Positions 18,235 through 26,100 of a stretch of 52,086 bases of DNA are shown piece by piece. The notes below the pieces were generated by a model. It made no database searches, had not been told where the DNA came from, and saw nothing but the letters and a program-made list of their open reading frames with translations. Origin of the DNA: CAZUQP01 sp964622455 (GTDB lineage Bacteria > Pseudomonadota > Gammaproteobacteria > DSM-16500); contig CAZUQP010000042.1 in assembly GCA_964622455.1 (NCBI GenBank), forward strand, positions 1 to 52,086. The letters run 5' to 3'. The number at the start of each line of letters is the position of its first letter. Within the stretch, counting starts at the first letter, position 1. The translations under genes were made by a program, and so were the position numbers.

Positions 18235-18504
18235 TTATTCCCCTTCACCAAACCGATTTTCAATCAACTGAGTGATTGCATCACGCGCTTCCAATTCATC
18301 AGGGCCTGATATCAAAAGGCTTAAAACAGTTCCTCGCGTCACACCCAATACGATAATTGACATGATGCTTTTGCAATTGGCAATTTGATCGTTTTTTTGA
18401 ATTTCAATTTTACTTTCAAATTTGGATGCAAGCGCAACCAGTTTTGCGGCAGCCCGTGTGTGCAAGCCCAGTTTATTAATGACAATAATTTTTTCATCTA
18501 CCAT
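18235..18504 (-). CDS. ptsO: HPr-family phosphocarrier (NPr-like)
   Basis: This 89-residue protein has the HPr phosphorylation site, LGLHTRAAAKL with the histidine at about residue 15, and the second conserved region NCKSIMSIIVLG around the regulatory serine. HPr and NPr accept phosphate from enzyme I and pass it on. Its place after lptB-hpf matches the E. coli order lptB-rpoN-hpf-ptsN-rapZ-ptsO, so NPr (ptsO) is more likely than sugar-PTS HPr. The proline usual after the active-site arginine is alanine here. Neither rpoN, ptsN nor rapZ is in this operon, so its phosphate partners must be elsewhere or its role has changed. Its start overlaps the hpf stop by one base. Confidence 0.85.
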   Translation of the reverse strand: MVDEKIIVINKLGLHTRAAAKLVALASKFESKIEIQKNDQIANCKSIMSIIVLGVTRGTVLSLLISGPDELEARDAITQLIENRFGEGE

Positions 18505-18797
18505 TAACGATGGTCCGACAGTTTTTCTTTATGTTTAGTCAGTTGAGTCGTTAATTTATCGACGAGCTCATCAATCGCAGCATACATATCAGATGCTTTT
18601 GCAGTTGCGTGCAGCTCACTGCCGTTAATGTGAAGTGTTGCTTCTACACTGTGAGTGACATTTTCGATGTGAAATACAACATGGACAGTTTTGATGTGTG
18701 TATATCGGCGCTCTAAGCGTTGTAATTTATCTTCTGCGTAAGTTTTAAGTGCTGGTGTTACCATCAGATTATTTCGCCCAGTAAAGCTAAGTTGCAT
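18504..18797 (-). CDS. hpf: Ribosome hibernation promoting factor, short form
   Basis: This 97-residue protein matches the short HPF/YfiA family. Members bind the 30S decoding centre in stationary phase and, with RMF, form inactive 100S ribosomes. It has the beta-alpha-beta-beta-beta-alpha pattern, with MQLSFTGRNNLMVTPAL at the N-terminus and the basic stretch KLQRLERRYTHI. It ends LTKHKEKLSDHR and lacks the long-form C-terminal dimerisation domain. A good AGGAG site precedes the ATG. It lies 27 bases after lptB, with no rpoN between as in E. coli, and overlaps the next gene by one base. Confidence 0.93.
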   Translation of the reverse strand: MQLSFTGRNNLMVTPALKTYAEDKLQRLERRYTHIKTVHVVFHIENVTHSVEATLHINGSELHATAKASDMYAAIDELVDKLTTQLTKHKEKLSDHR

Positions 18798-18824
18798 ATC
18801 ATGATCTCCTGTATTTTTTATTTT

Positions 18825-19550
18825 TTATAAATCAAAATCTTCGCCTAAATAAACCGCCCTTACTTGTTGGTTGTTTAAGATATCAAGCGGTGTTCCTTGA
18901 TGTAATACTTCACCTTGATTGACAATGTAAGCGCGTTCACAAATATCTAATGTTTCACGCACATTATGATCGGTGATTAAAACGCCAATATTACGTGTAC
19001 GCAAATGAGTAATGATACGTTTTACATCCACAACGGAAATGGGATCGATACCTGCAAAGGGTTCATCTAATAAAATAAATTTAGGTTCTGTTGCCAACGC
19101 GCGCGCAATCTCAACGCGGCGGCGTTCTCCACCTGATAAACTAATACCCAACGTATCGTGTATATGCGTAATGTGAAATTCTTCCAGTAATTGATTGAGT
19201 TTTTGCTTGCGTTCTTTTGCATTTAAATCTTTGCGCAGCTCAAGGATTGCCATAATATTATCGGCCGCACTTAATTTGCGAAAAATGGATGCTTCTTGCG
19301 GTAAATAACTAATGCCTAATTGAGCGCGAATGTGGACAGGTAATGTGGTGATGTCTTGGCCGTCTAAAAAAATGTGGCCTTCATCGCAGCGGATTAAACC
19401 GACAATCATATAAAATGAAGTTGTTTTTCCGGCGCCATTAGGCCCGAGTAAGCCGACTACTTCGCCGCGCCTAACTTCTAAGGAGACGTTTTTTACCGCT
19501 TGACGTGCTTTATATTGTTTACTGATTTTTTCAACGAGTAATGTATTCAT
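18825..19550 (-). CDS. lptB: LptB, ATPase of the LPS export ABC transporter
   Basis: LptB powers extraction of LPS from the inner membrane together with LptF/LptG (not in the window) and hands it to LptC. The 241 residues include Walker A GPNGAGKTTS (about 35-44), the Q-loop in SYLPQEASIFRKL, the signature LSGGERRR (about 138-145) and Walker B FILLDEPFAGID. The LPQEASIFRKL and ERRRVEIARAL stretches are typical of LptB rather than other ABC ATPases. The ATG overlaps the lptA stop by four bases, so translation is likely coupled. Length matches E. coli LptB (241). Confidence 0.97.
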   Translation of the reverse strand: MNTLLVEKISKQYKARQAVKNVSLEVRRGEVVGLLGPNGAGKTTSFYMIVGLIRCDEGHIFLDGQDITTLPVHIRAQLGISYLPQEASIFRKLSAADNIMAILELRKDLNAKERKQKLNQLLEEFHITHIHDTLGISLSGGERRRVEIARALATEPKFILLDEPFAGIDPISVVDVKRIITHLRTRNIGVLITDHNVRETLDICERAYIVNQGEVLHQGTPLDILNNQQVRAVYLGEDFDL

Positions 19551-20041
19551 GATGTTAGTTTGTCAGGTTCAATAACAACGGTTGCTTGTCCAGTTTTTGA
19601 AGCTGGGGTCGTTACAATTTGATCTTTCATGTTATAGACAATAAAAGGCCCTTGAAAACTATTTTTTCCCTGAGTTACTAATACATTGCCTTTTAAAATA
19701 ATAATGGATTGCGTAGGATAAAATTGAATTTCTTTTGCTTTCGCGTAAAAAATAGCATCTCCTGCTTTAGGTAAAGTAGAATATTCGGCTGGTTTATTAA
19801 TTCCATAAGCAATCGCTTCTTCTATTTTATGTTTATTATTATTGGTAATGAGACGATCTGCTGTGAGATGAGAGGTGCCTTGATCAACTTTAACGGCTCC
19901 TTCGTAAATATTGCTCCCTGTTTTAAAATTAAAAACAGAGGAATTTGCAGTAATATGCATCGGTTGTTCTTGGTCGATAGGTAATGCAAACAAGCAAATC
20001 GGAAAAAGCAATATTAAAAATAATTTAAGCATTCGGTACAT
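19547..20041 (-). CDS. lptA: LptA, periplasmic LPS bridge protein
   Basis: LptA forms the periplasmic part of the LPS bridge between LptC and LptD. The 164-residue product has a signal peptide ending near CLFALPID, then the OstA/LptA beta-jellyroll with QPMHITANSSVFN and YEGAVKVDQGTSHLTADRL at the start. Its 5' end overlaps the lptC 3' end by 17 bases. Two ATGs are possible, at 20041 and 20032; the first lies behind AAGGGCG and the second also gives a good signal peptide. Its neighbours lptC and lptB confirm the assignment. Confidence 0.94.
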   Translation of the reverse strand: MYRMLKLFLILLFPICLFALPIDQEQPMHITANSSVFNFKTGSNIYEGAVKVDQGTSHLTADRLITNNNKHKIEEAIAYGINKPAEYSTLPKAGDAIFYAKAKEIQFYPTQSIIILKGNVLVTQGKNSFQGPFIVYNMKDQIVTTPASKTGQATVVIEPDKLTS

Positions 20042-20600
20042 AATCGCCCTTCGCCTGAGAGAGTAATTTTACTGTACCATCATTTAAGTTGGCCTGCATC
20101 CCTATTGCATGCACGACGGTATCGGGTTGGGTAATCGTAATAGCATCAGGAGTGATGGCTTGTTGTTTATTAGGAAATACTGTCAGTGAAGTTGTTTCCA
20201 TTGTTGTATTGGGATCTGCAACATCAAATGGGTGATGGATAATCACATTATTGGAAAAAACAATTTGTTCTACACCATGAGTTGCTTCTGCGTACTCCGA
20301 ATTGATATACCAAGGCTCCGGGGATTGACGATAAATGGTTACGCGCGGACGGGTAATATAGGTAGTGTCGTTCTCAGGATAATGCACCATGTGAGGGGAC
20401 TCAATTTTAAGGACCGGTGTGCCTTGTTTATTGATGACTGTTGCAACAATATTTTCCATGTAAGCATCAGGTTCATGGGCGAGGTCTTCCTTGGAAAATG
20501 GGGTATTTTTTTTAGAAAGTAATATCGACCAAGCACTTGATAAAATAGCCAGGAGCAATAATAAGCTAATAGTAGATTGTTTAAGCGAAAGAAATCTCAC
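20025..20600 (-). CDS. lptC: LptC, inner-membrane LPS export protein
   Basis: LptC is anchored by one N-terminal helix (about residues 8-28, ISLLLLLAILSSAWSILL) and passes LPS from LptB2FG to LptA. The 191-residue protein has the weakly conserved LptC jellyroll, recognisable in YMENIVATVINKQG, SEYAEATHGVEQIVFSNNV and TTSLTVFPNKQQA. It starts with GTG three bases after the kdsC stop, behind AGGTAGG. Length matches E. coli LptC (191). The operon order kdsD-kdsC-lptC-lptA-lptB is the standard gammaproteobacterial one. Confidence 0.93.
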   Translation of the reverse strand: MRFLSLKQSTISLLLLLAILSSAWSILLSKKNTPFSKEDLAHEPDAYMENIVATVINKQGTPVLKIESPHMVHYPENDTTYITRPRVTIYRQSPEPWYINSEYAEATHGVEQIVFSNNVIIHHPFDVADPNTTMETTSLTVFPNKQQAITPDAITITQPDTVVHAIGMQANLNDGTVKLLSQAKGDYVPNA

Positions 20601-20603
20601 TGC

Positions 20604-21131
20604 CTACCTCAAATAGTGTTCAATCAATGGTTGATAAGTGTTTTGTGCACGCATAATTAAATCACACACTTCACGCGCAACTCCGTTACCTGATGCTGCT
20701 CGAGTGACCCAGTGCGCGTGCTCTTGCATGATGATGGGTGCGTTGGGCACAGTGACAGATAACCCTGCACGCCGCAGTAATGGCAAATCAGGTAAATCAT
20801 CACCCACGCAGGCAATTTGTTTATCGTCTAGTTTAAGAGATTCTTTTAATTTTTCATAAGCGGCTAATTTGTCACTTTGATTTTGATAAACGTGACTGAT
20901 TTTTAAATCATCCATCCGTTGGCTGACAGCCTCTGATTGACGTGCAGTGATAATTGCAATGGTTACACCGGATTGCTGCAACATTTTCATTCCTTGGCCG
21001 TCTTGAACGTGAAATGCTTTTAATTCTATTTTGGTAGGTCCATAAAATAATTCACCTGCCGTGAGAACTCCATCTACATCAAAAATAACCAAACGAATAG
21101 CTTCCGCTTTTTTTAATAGGAGTTCTGTCAT
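20604..21131 (-). CDS. kdsC: KdsC, Kdo 8-phosphate phosphatase
   Basis: KdsC removes phosphate from Kdo 8-phosphate, the last step before CMP activation of this LPS core sugar. The 175-residue HAD-family protein shows the nucleophile motif FDVDGVLTAGELFYG (about 18-32), Thr/Ser motif II in IAIITARQS, and the acidic motif GDDLPDLPLL near 115. It has no cap domain, typical of the tetrameric KdsC type. The ATG overlaps the kdsD stop by four bases. Length is near E. coli KdsC (188). Confidence 0.96.
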   Translation of the reverse strand: MTELLLKKAEAIRLVIFDVDGVLTAGELFYGPTKIELKAFHVQDGQGMKMLQQSGVTIAIITARQSEAVSQRMDDLKISHVYQNQSDKLAAYEKLKESLKLDDKQIACVGDDLPDLPLLRRAGLSVTVPNAPIIMQEHAHWVTRAASGNGVAREVCDLIMRAQNTYQPLIEHYLR

Positions 21132-22102
21132 ATGACCCCCGCGCGTAAAATATCGTGTAGATGAATTATGCCTATCGGGTTATTTTTTTCATTTGTGACG
21201 ACCAATGAAGTAATTTTATAAGTTTCCATAATGTTTAAAGCCTCGGCAGCCAGAGTATGCGGTGTAATGACCTTAGGATTTTTACTCATGATGTGATGAA
21301 TCATCGTTTGATGAATATCTGCGTTATTATCGAATGCGCGCCTGACATCGCCATCCGTAAAAACACCTGCTAATTCTTCATTTTGATTGACGATAGTGGT
21401 CATCCCTAATTTTTTTTGAGTTATTTCAACGAGGGCTGTTTTCAAAAAGGCATTTAAATCGACTTTAGGAATCGCGTCGCCTGTATGCATAATGTCATCG
21501 ACACGTAACAATAAACGGCGCCCTAAGGTGCCGCCTGGATGAGAGAGTGCAAAATCTTCGGCAGTAAATCCTCTGCGTTGTAACATGGAAATTGCCAAGG
21601 CATCGCCCATGACTAGTGCGGCTGTTGTGCTTGAGGTGGGCGCTAATCCTAAAGGGCATGCTTCTTTCTCAACACTCACATCGATATTGATCGTTGCGGC
21701 TTTAGCCAAGGAGGAATTTGAATTGCCTGTTAGTGTAATCAGCAGAAGATTTAGCCGTTTGATAAAGGGTAGAATGGCAAGAATTTCATCGGTTTCGCCA
21801 GAATTTGAAATCATTAACAACACATCATTTTTGGTAATCATACCAAAGTCGCCGTGTTTTGCTTCGCCCGGGTGAATAAAGAATGCTGGACTGCCGGTGC
21901 TTGCCAAGGTGGCTGCAATTTTTTTAGCGACATGGCCCGATTTTCCCATGCCCATTACAATGACTCGGCCTTTGCATTCTAAGAGATAGTGGCATGCAGC
22001 GGCAAAGGAGCGGTCAATGCGATTTTTAAGCGCGAGAATAGAGTTTCCTTCGAGCTCAACGACAGCCCGCCCTAATTCACATATTTTTTCAATATCTTGC
22101 AT
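21128..22102 (-). CDS. kdsD: KdsD, arabinose 5-phosphate isomerase
   Basis: KdsD converts ribulose 5-phosphate to arabinose 5-phosphate, the precursor of Kdo. The 324 residues comprise a SIS sugar-isomerase domain (about 40-180, with VMGMGKSGHVAKKIAATLASTG and ISNSGETDEI) and two C-terminal CBS domains (about 205-320, with VFTDGDVRRAFD). This matches E. coli KdsD/GutQ (328). It is first in the operon that continues through kdsC, lptC, lptA, lptB, hpf and the HPr gene. An AAGG site lies eight bases before the ATG. The operon promoter should lie in 22103-22264, which is shared with the divergent PspC gene. Confidence 0.96.
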   Translation of the reverse strand: MQDIEKICELGRAVVELEGNSILALKNRIDRSFAAACHYLLECKGRVIVMGMGKSGHVAKKIAATLASTGSPAFFIHPGEAKHGDFGMITKNDVLLMISNSGETDEILAILPFIKRLNLLLITLTGNSNSSLAKAATINIDVSVEKEACPLGLAPTSSTTAALVMGDALAISMLQRRGFTAEDFALSHPGGTLGRRLLLRVDDIMHTGDAIPKVDLNAFLKTALVEITQKKLGMTTIVNQNEELAGVFTDGDVRRAFDNNADIHQTMIHHIMSKNPKVITPHTLAAEALNIMETYKITSLVVTNEKNNPIGIIHLHDILRAGVI

Positions 22103-22270
22103 GGCTATACCTTAATGTTCCCGTATCCAAAGCTGCTTTTTGAGCGGTATACTATATCTACTATAAAGGTGCATTTTACCTGATTTACCTTTAGAAAAAA
22201 AATGTATTAACAAATTGTATTTATCGAACAGGAAGTATTATGATAGCCGACTATTCAAAAGGGGATGCTT

Positions 22271-22513
22271 ATGAATATATCCAACAAACCAAAAAGGCTT
22301 TATCGTTCCCGCCAGCAAAGAGTACTGGCTGGGGTGTGCGGGGGTGTTGCGGAGTATTTTAATGTTGATCCAACTTGGGTAAGAATTGGTTTTATTTTAC
22401 TGTGTTTATTGGGATTGGGCGCTTTTATTTTGGTATATGTGATATTTTGGTTGATTGTACCTAATTCGCCTATAGGGCCTTCTTCAAATGAGCAGAATTT
22501 CAACGGTGGATAA
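22271..22513 (+). CDS. Small PspC-domain membrane protein
   Basis: This 80-residue protein consists almost wholly of a PspC domain: RLYRSRQQRVLAGVCGGVAEYF, then DPTWVRIGFILLC and one long hydrophobic helix (about 38-65). PspC in E. coli senses envelope stress and activates the Psp response. Stand-alone short copies are common in other bacteria with no known partner. The second ATG (22271) is preferred because GGGG directly abuts the first. Its 3' end overlaps the start of mlaF by 26 bases, so it is probably co-transcribed with the mla phospholipid-transport operon, which links it to envelope maintenance. No pspA or pspB is present nearby. Confidence 0.85.
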   Translation: MNISNKPKRLYRSRQQRVLAGVCGGVAEYFNVDPTWVRIGFILLCLLGLGAFILVYVIFWLIVPNSPIGPSSNEQNFNGG

Positions 22514-23303
22514 CTTAGTTGAGATCACTGACCTTTCTTTTAAACGTAACAGCCGTTTTATATTTAACGGCGTTGATATGGCTATTCCACGCGGGAAAAT
22601 TACCGCTATTATGGGCCCAAGCGGTAGCGGCAAAACAACCCTACTGCAATTGATTGGCGGGCAATTACGGCCATTGAAGGGCAGTATAAAAGTAGCAGGA
22701 CAGATTGTTCATACCCTGCGTCGTTTAGCGCTGTATAAATTGCGCAAAAAAATGGGCATGTTATTTCAAAGCGGCGGTTTATTCACGCATCTTAGCGTAT
22801 TTGAAAATGTGGCTTTTCCTCTGCGTGAACATACTAACTTATCAGATGCCATGATTCGGGGTTTAGTATTAATTAAATTACAGATGGTAGGTTTACGCGG
22901 TGCCCGGGATTTAATGCCAAGCGAGTTGTCAGGAGGGATGGCAAGGCGGGTTTCACTCGCGCGGGCAATTGCGCTTGATCCCGAACTCATTATGTATGAT
23001 GAACCTTTTTCAGGACAAGATCCTATTACGATGGGCGTGCTGGTCAAATTAATTCGCACGTTGAATGATGCCTTAGGTCTTACGACTATCATTGTGTCCC
23101 ATGATGTGCAGGAAACATTAAGCATTGCTGATTATGTGTATGTCATTGCTAATGGTAAAATCATAGGTCAGGGAGAGGCAACTTCAATTAGCGCTAGTCA
23201 TTCTGCAGAATTACAACAATTTTTAGGGGGGTTACCCGATGGCCCTGTACCTTTTGATTATTCTACCATCGATCTGAGTGAAGATTTAATCGCGGGAGAT
23301 TAA
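22488..23303 (+). CDS. mlaF: MlaF, ATPase of the Mla phospholipid transporter
   Basis: MlaF drives the MlaFEDB inner-membrane complex that moves phospholipids between the inner membrane and periplasmic MlaC, keeping the outer leaflet of the outer membrane free of phospholipid. The 271 residues show Walker A GPSGSGKTT (about 43-51), the signature LSGGMARRVSLARA (about 146-159) and Walker B LIMYDEPFSGQDP. GMARRV and DEPFSGQDP are typical of MlaF. The frame overlaps the PspC gene. An in-frame GTG at residue 7 is an alternative start. mlaE follows three bases after the stop. Confidence 0.95.
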   Translation: MSRISTVDNLVEITDLSFKRNSRFIFNGVDMAIPRGKITAIMGPSGSGKTTLLQLIGGQLRPLKGSIKVAGQIVHTLRRLALYKLRKKMGMLFQSGGLFTHLSVFENVAFPLREHTNLSDAMIRGLVLIKLQMVGLRGARDLMPSELSGGMARRVSLARAIALDPELIMYDEPFSGQDPITMGVLVKLIRTLNDALGLTTIIVSHDVQETLSIADYVYVIANGKIIGQGEATSISASHSAELQQFLGGLPDGPVPFDYSTIDLSEDLIAGD

Positions 23304-23306
23304 CGA

Positions 23307-24089
23307 GTGTTCAATCAAATTGCTTTATTAGGACGTTACAGCATTGACCTTCTGCAAGACTGCGGCAAAGCAGGTTTATTGCTGTATGGGACGCTGGTTC
23401 GCTGGCCGAATGTCCGTAAAGGATTTCCTCTGGTTTTACAACAAATATATGCGGAAGGTATTTTATCATTAGTGATTATCATTGTATCGAGTCTTTTTAT
23501 TGGCATGGTAGTTGCTTTGCAGGGCTATCACACATTAGCCAAATTTGGGGCATCTGCAGAATTAGGCCCTTTGGTTGCACTAAGTGTGGTACGTGAATTA
23601 GGGCCGGTTGTGACAGCATTATTATTTGCAGGCCGTGCAGGGTCGGCAGTCACCGCTGAAATTGGTTTGATGAAAGCAACTGAACAACTGGCCAGTATGG
23701 AAATGATGGCCGTTGATCCATTGCAGAGAGTGATTTCACCGCGACTGTGGGGCGGTTTTATTTCGATGCCGTTATTAACCATCATCTTTAATGCGATGGC
23801 GATTTACGGTGCTTATTTAGTCGGCGTGAAATGGTTAGGTTTGGATGCGGGGGCTTTTTGGTCTAACATGCAAGCTTCCGTTGATTTTCGTTTAGATATC
23901 GTGAATGGGATCATCAAAAGCGTGGTGTTTGGCTTTGTGATTGTCTGGATTTCAGTATATCAAGGGTATTTTGCAAAACCGACATCGGCGGGTATTGCAA
24001 GTGCCACGACGTGTACAGTTGTTTATTCTTCCTTAGCTGTGCTCGGACTAGATTTCGTATTGACCACGATGATGATAGGGGGTTGGTGA
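23307..24089 (+). CDS. mlaE: MlaE, permease of the Mla phospholipid transporter
   Basis: This 260-residue permease has about five membrane segments and the MlaE-family motifs GMVVALQGYHTLAKFGA, VRELGPVVTALLFAGRAGSA and AEIGLMKATEQLASMEMM. It dimerises and carries lipids between MlaD and the membrane. The start is GTG at 23307, eight bases after GGGAG; no ATG fits the family N-terminus. Its stop TGA shares one base with the mlaD ATG. Length matches E. coli MlaE (260). Confidence 0.96.
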   Translation: MFNQIALLGRYSIDLLQDCGKAGLLLYGTLVRWPNVRKGFPLVLQQIYAEGILSLVIIIVSSLFIGMVVALQGYHTLAKFGASAELGPLVALSVVRELGPVVTALLFAGRAGSAVTAEIGLMKATEQLASMEMMAVDPLQRVISPRLWGGFISMPLLTIIFNAMAIYGAYLVGVKWLGLDAGAFWSNMQASVDFRLDIVNGIIKSVVFGFVIVWISVYQGYFAKPTSAGIASATTCTVVYSSLAVLGLDFVLTTMMIGGW

Positions 24090-24601
24090 TGTTGTCCCAG
24101 CGGACTGTTGAGACAGGTGTTGGATTGTTTGTATTAGCTGCTGTTATTGCGCTCTTGGTATTAGCCTTTAAAGTCAGTGGATTAACCAGTTTTTTTAAAG
24201 TAGAAGGATATGATGTGAGGGCCGAGTTTGAAGATATCGGCCAGCTTAAAGTAAGATCTACTGTAAAAATTAGCGGAGTTTCTGTGGGTGAAGTGAGTGC
24301 TATTCACTTAGATCCTGCTACTTTTAAGGCAGTGGTTACTTTGCATATTCATTCAAAAGTAAGTGATATTCCAGATGATTCATCTGCTGCTATTTTAACA
24401 GCTGGGTTATTAGGCGATAATTATGTTGCAATAACGCCTATGTACAGTACAACATTTTTAAAAAATGGCAGCACACTTCAAGATACGCATTCTGCCATGA
24501 TTTTAGAAAAATTAATTGGACAGTTTTTATTTAAATTAGGCGATAGCGGTGCAAAAAATTCGGCTTCGCAAATGAATGGTTCATCAGGAGAGAAAAAATG
24601 A
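24089..24601 (+). CDS. mlaD: MlaD, MCE-domain lipid-binding protein
   Basis: MlaD is anchored by one N-terminal helix (about 8-28) and forms a hexameric ring in the periplasm that passes lipid between MlaE and MlaC. The 170-residue product has the MCE domain with FEDIGQLKVRSTVKISGVSVG and LLGDNYVAITPM. A longer frame begins at 24011, but the ATG at 24089 (MLSQRTVETGVGLFVLAA) matches the family and overlaps the mlaE stop by one base. The C-terminal tail after LEKLIGQFLF is Ser/Asn/Gly-rich. The stop overlaps the mlaC ATG by four bases. Confidence 0.95.
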   Translation: MLSQRTVETGVGLFVLAAVIALLVLAFKVSGLTSFFKVEGYDVRAEFEDIGQLKVRSTVKISGVSVGEVSAIHLDPATFKAVVTLHIHSKVSDIPDDSSAAILTAGLLGDNYVAITPMYSTTFLKNGSTLQDTHSAMILEKLIGQFLFKLGDSGAKNSASQMNGSSGEKK

Positions 24602-25227
24602 AAAAATATCTTTTATCTATCATCACGTTTTTATTTTTAATCAGCCTATTTTCTGTTCCAACTTATGCAGGTGATGGGGATCCTGTTGGTATGCTGCAAT
24701 CCATTGCCAACCAATTGATTAGCGCGCTTAAAGCGAATCGAACTTCGCTGAAAGAAAATCCTTCTTTGGTTTATTCATTAGCCAGACGCATTGTTGTACC
24801 GCATGCGGATTTGACAGAAATGTCCATGCGTGTTTTGCCGCCGCGAACATGGAATAGTGCAACACCTGGGGAACGCGCGCGCTTTCAATCAGAATTTACG
24901 ACATTATTGGTAAGGACTTATGCTTCAGCTTTAGCAGAATATAAAGATCAAACTGTAAAATTTTATCCAGTGCGTGGAGGCTATCAAGGCAAAAGCAGTG
25001 TCAGGGTTGATAGTCAAATTGTTCGCAGCAATGGCCCTGCTATTTCTGTGAATTATCGTTTAGTTCTGAAAGGCTCTAGCTGGAAGTTGTATGACATGAC
25101 AGTTGAAGGTGTCAGCATGCTTGAAAGTTTTCGTTCGCAATTTGCAGATCAGTTGGCGAGAAGTAACATGGCTGAATTAATTAAAGTGCTTGCACGGCAT
25201 AATTCAACATTAATTAGAAGAAATTAA
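24598..25227 (+). CDS. mlaC: MlaC, periplasmic phospholipid carrier
   Basis: MlaC shuttles phospholipids across the periplasm between MlaD and the outer-membrane MlaA complex. The 209 residues start with a signal peptide (about 1-23, cut near TYAGDGD). The MlaC fold follows, with VVPHADLTEMSMRVLPPRTW, FQSEFTTLLVRTYASAL and WKLYDMTVEGVSMLESFRSQF. This last motif (YDhxxxGhS) is the family signature. The start overlaps the mlaD stop (ATGA). mlaA is not in the window. Confidence 0.95.
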   Translation: MKKYLLSIITFLFLISLFSVPTYAGDGDPVGMLQSIANQLISALKANRTSLKENPSLVYSLARRIVVPHADLTEMSMRVLPPRTWNSATPGERARFQSEFTTLLVRTYASALAEYKDQTVKFYPVRGGYQGKSSVRVDSQIVRSNGPAISVNYRLVLKGSSWKLYDMTVEGVSMLESFRSQFADQLARSNMAELIKVLARHNSTLIRRN

Positions 25228-25538
25228 TGGAAAAAATAATTTCAAAGGCAGGTAATTTTCTTGTTTATCAAGACGGACGTTTGCTGATATCAGGGGACCT
25301 TAATTTTTTAACGGTCATGTCGATATGGCAGCAAAGTTTACCTTGGCTAGTCAAGCTAAACGAATTGCATTTTGATTTAACCAGAGTACATTCTTCAAAT
25401 AGCGCAGGTCTTGCGTTATTACTTCAATGGCTTAAGTTTGCGAAAAAATCAAATAAACCAATTCAATTTACGGAAGTTCCGGCGCAATTAGGCACTATAA
25501 TTAAGGCGGCAGGTCTTCAGAAAATGTTTTTCATTTAA
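25227..25538 (+). CDS. mlaB: MlaB, STAS-domain subunit of the Mla transporter
   Basis: This 103-residue protein is a single STAS domain. MlaB binds MlaF and is needed for its ATPase activity. The conserved phosphoacceptor-site region reads FDLTRVHSSNSAGLALLLQWL, with the serines and the helix of the family. Overall similarity is low, as is common for MlaB, so the call rests on the fold pattern and on being the last gene of mlaFEDCB. Its ATG overlaps the mlaC stop by one base. Confidence 0.88.
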   Translation: MEKIISKAGNFLVYQDGRLLISGDLNFLTVMSIWQQSLPWLVKLNELHFDLTRVHSSNSAGLALLLQWLKFAKKSNKPIQFTEVPAQLGTIIKAAGLQKMFFI

Positions 25539-25555
25539 CTTTATGTAAGGATAGC

Positions 25556-26050
25556 ATGATTATGAAAATATTTATTATCGCAATGGTTGTTGCAAGTTTA
25601 TTAGGAAGCGCTGCTGTAGCAGTTTCTTCTCATCAAAATACAGGAGGTCAGTCTGCCATGCAAAATCAATTAGCAGGAGATGCTTTTTTAGCCGCTAATA
25701 AAAATAAACCAGGTGTCGTGACGTTGCCAGATGGTTTGCAATATAAAATTCTGACTAAGGGCGCGGGACCTAAGCCTTCTGCAAGGGACACTGTCATTGT
25801 GCATTACAAAGGTACTTTAATTAATGGCACAGAATTTGATAGTTCTTATAAGGGCGGAGAGCCTGTTTCATTTCCAGTGGGTGCTGTGATTCCGGGCTGG
25901 GTTGAAGCGCTTCAATTAATGCCGGTAGGTTCTACGTGGGAACTTTATATTCCTGCTTCACTGGCGTACGGATCTTCCGGCGCACTCCCTTCTATTGGGC
26001 CGAATGAAACGCTTATTTTCAAAGTGAATTTAATTGATATAAAAAAATAA
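25556..26050 (+). CDS. Secreted FKBP-type peptidyl-prolyl isomerase (short, Mip-like)
   Basis: This 164-residue exported protein has a signal peptide (about 1-20) and a C-terminal FKBP domain (about 65-163). The domain shows VIVHYKGTLINGTEFDSSY, PVSFPVGAVIPGWVEALQLM and ELYIPASLAYG, including the conserved Tyr, Phe, Asp and Trp of the catalytic pocket. It catalyses proline isomerisation in periplasmic or secreted proteins. Legionella and Coxiella Mip are about 230 residues and dimerise through a long N-terminal helix. Here only about 40 residues separate signal and catalytic domain, so the dimerisation part is missing. AAGGA precedes two candidate ATGs, 25556 and 25562. It follows mlaB by 17 bases and may be co-transcribed. 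Confidence 0.92.
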   Translation: MIMKIFIIAMVVASLLGSAAVAVSSHQNTGGQSAMQNQLAGDAFLAANKNKPGVVTLPDGLQYKILTKGAGPKPSARDTVIVHYKGTLINGTEFDSSYKGGEPVSFPVGAVIPGWVEALQLMPVGSTWELYIPASLAYGSSGALPSIGPNETLIFKVNLIDIKK

Positions 26051-26100
26051 TTATTTAATTTCTAGGGTCTGTTGGCATTGTTTTTTTACACGGAGGGTTT

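Noticed and set aside
18210..18249. GGTGAAAGGGG paired with CCCCTTCACC between pmbA and the HPr gene
   Set aside because: One arm is coding sequence at the HPr 3' end, there is a bulge and no T-run on either strand, so it is not called a terminator.
24011..24088. 26-codon upstream extension of mlaD
   Set aside because: It lies in another frame of mlaE, and the ATG overlapping the mlaE stop gives the known N-terminal helix.
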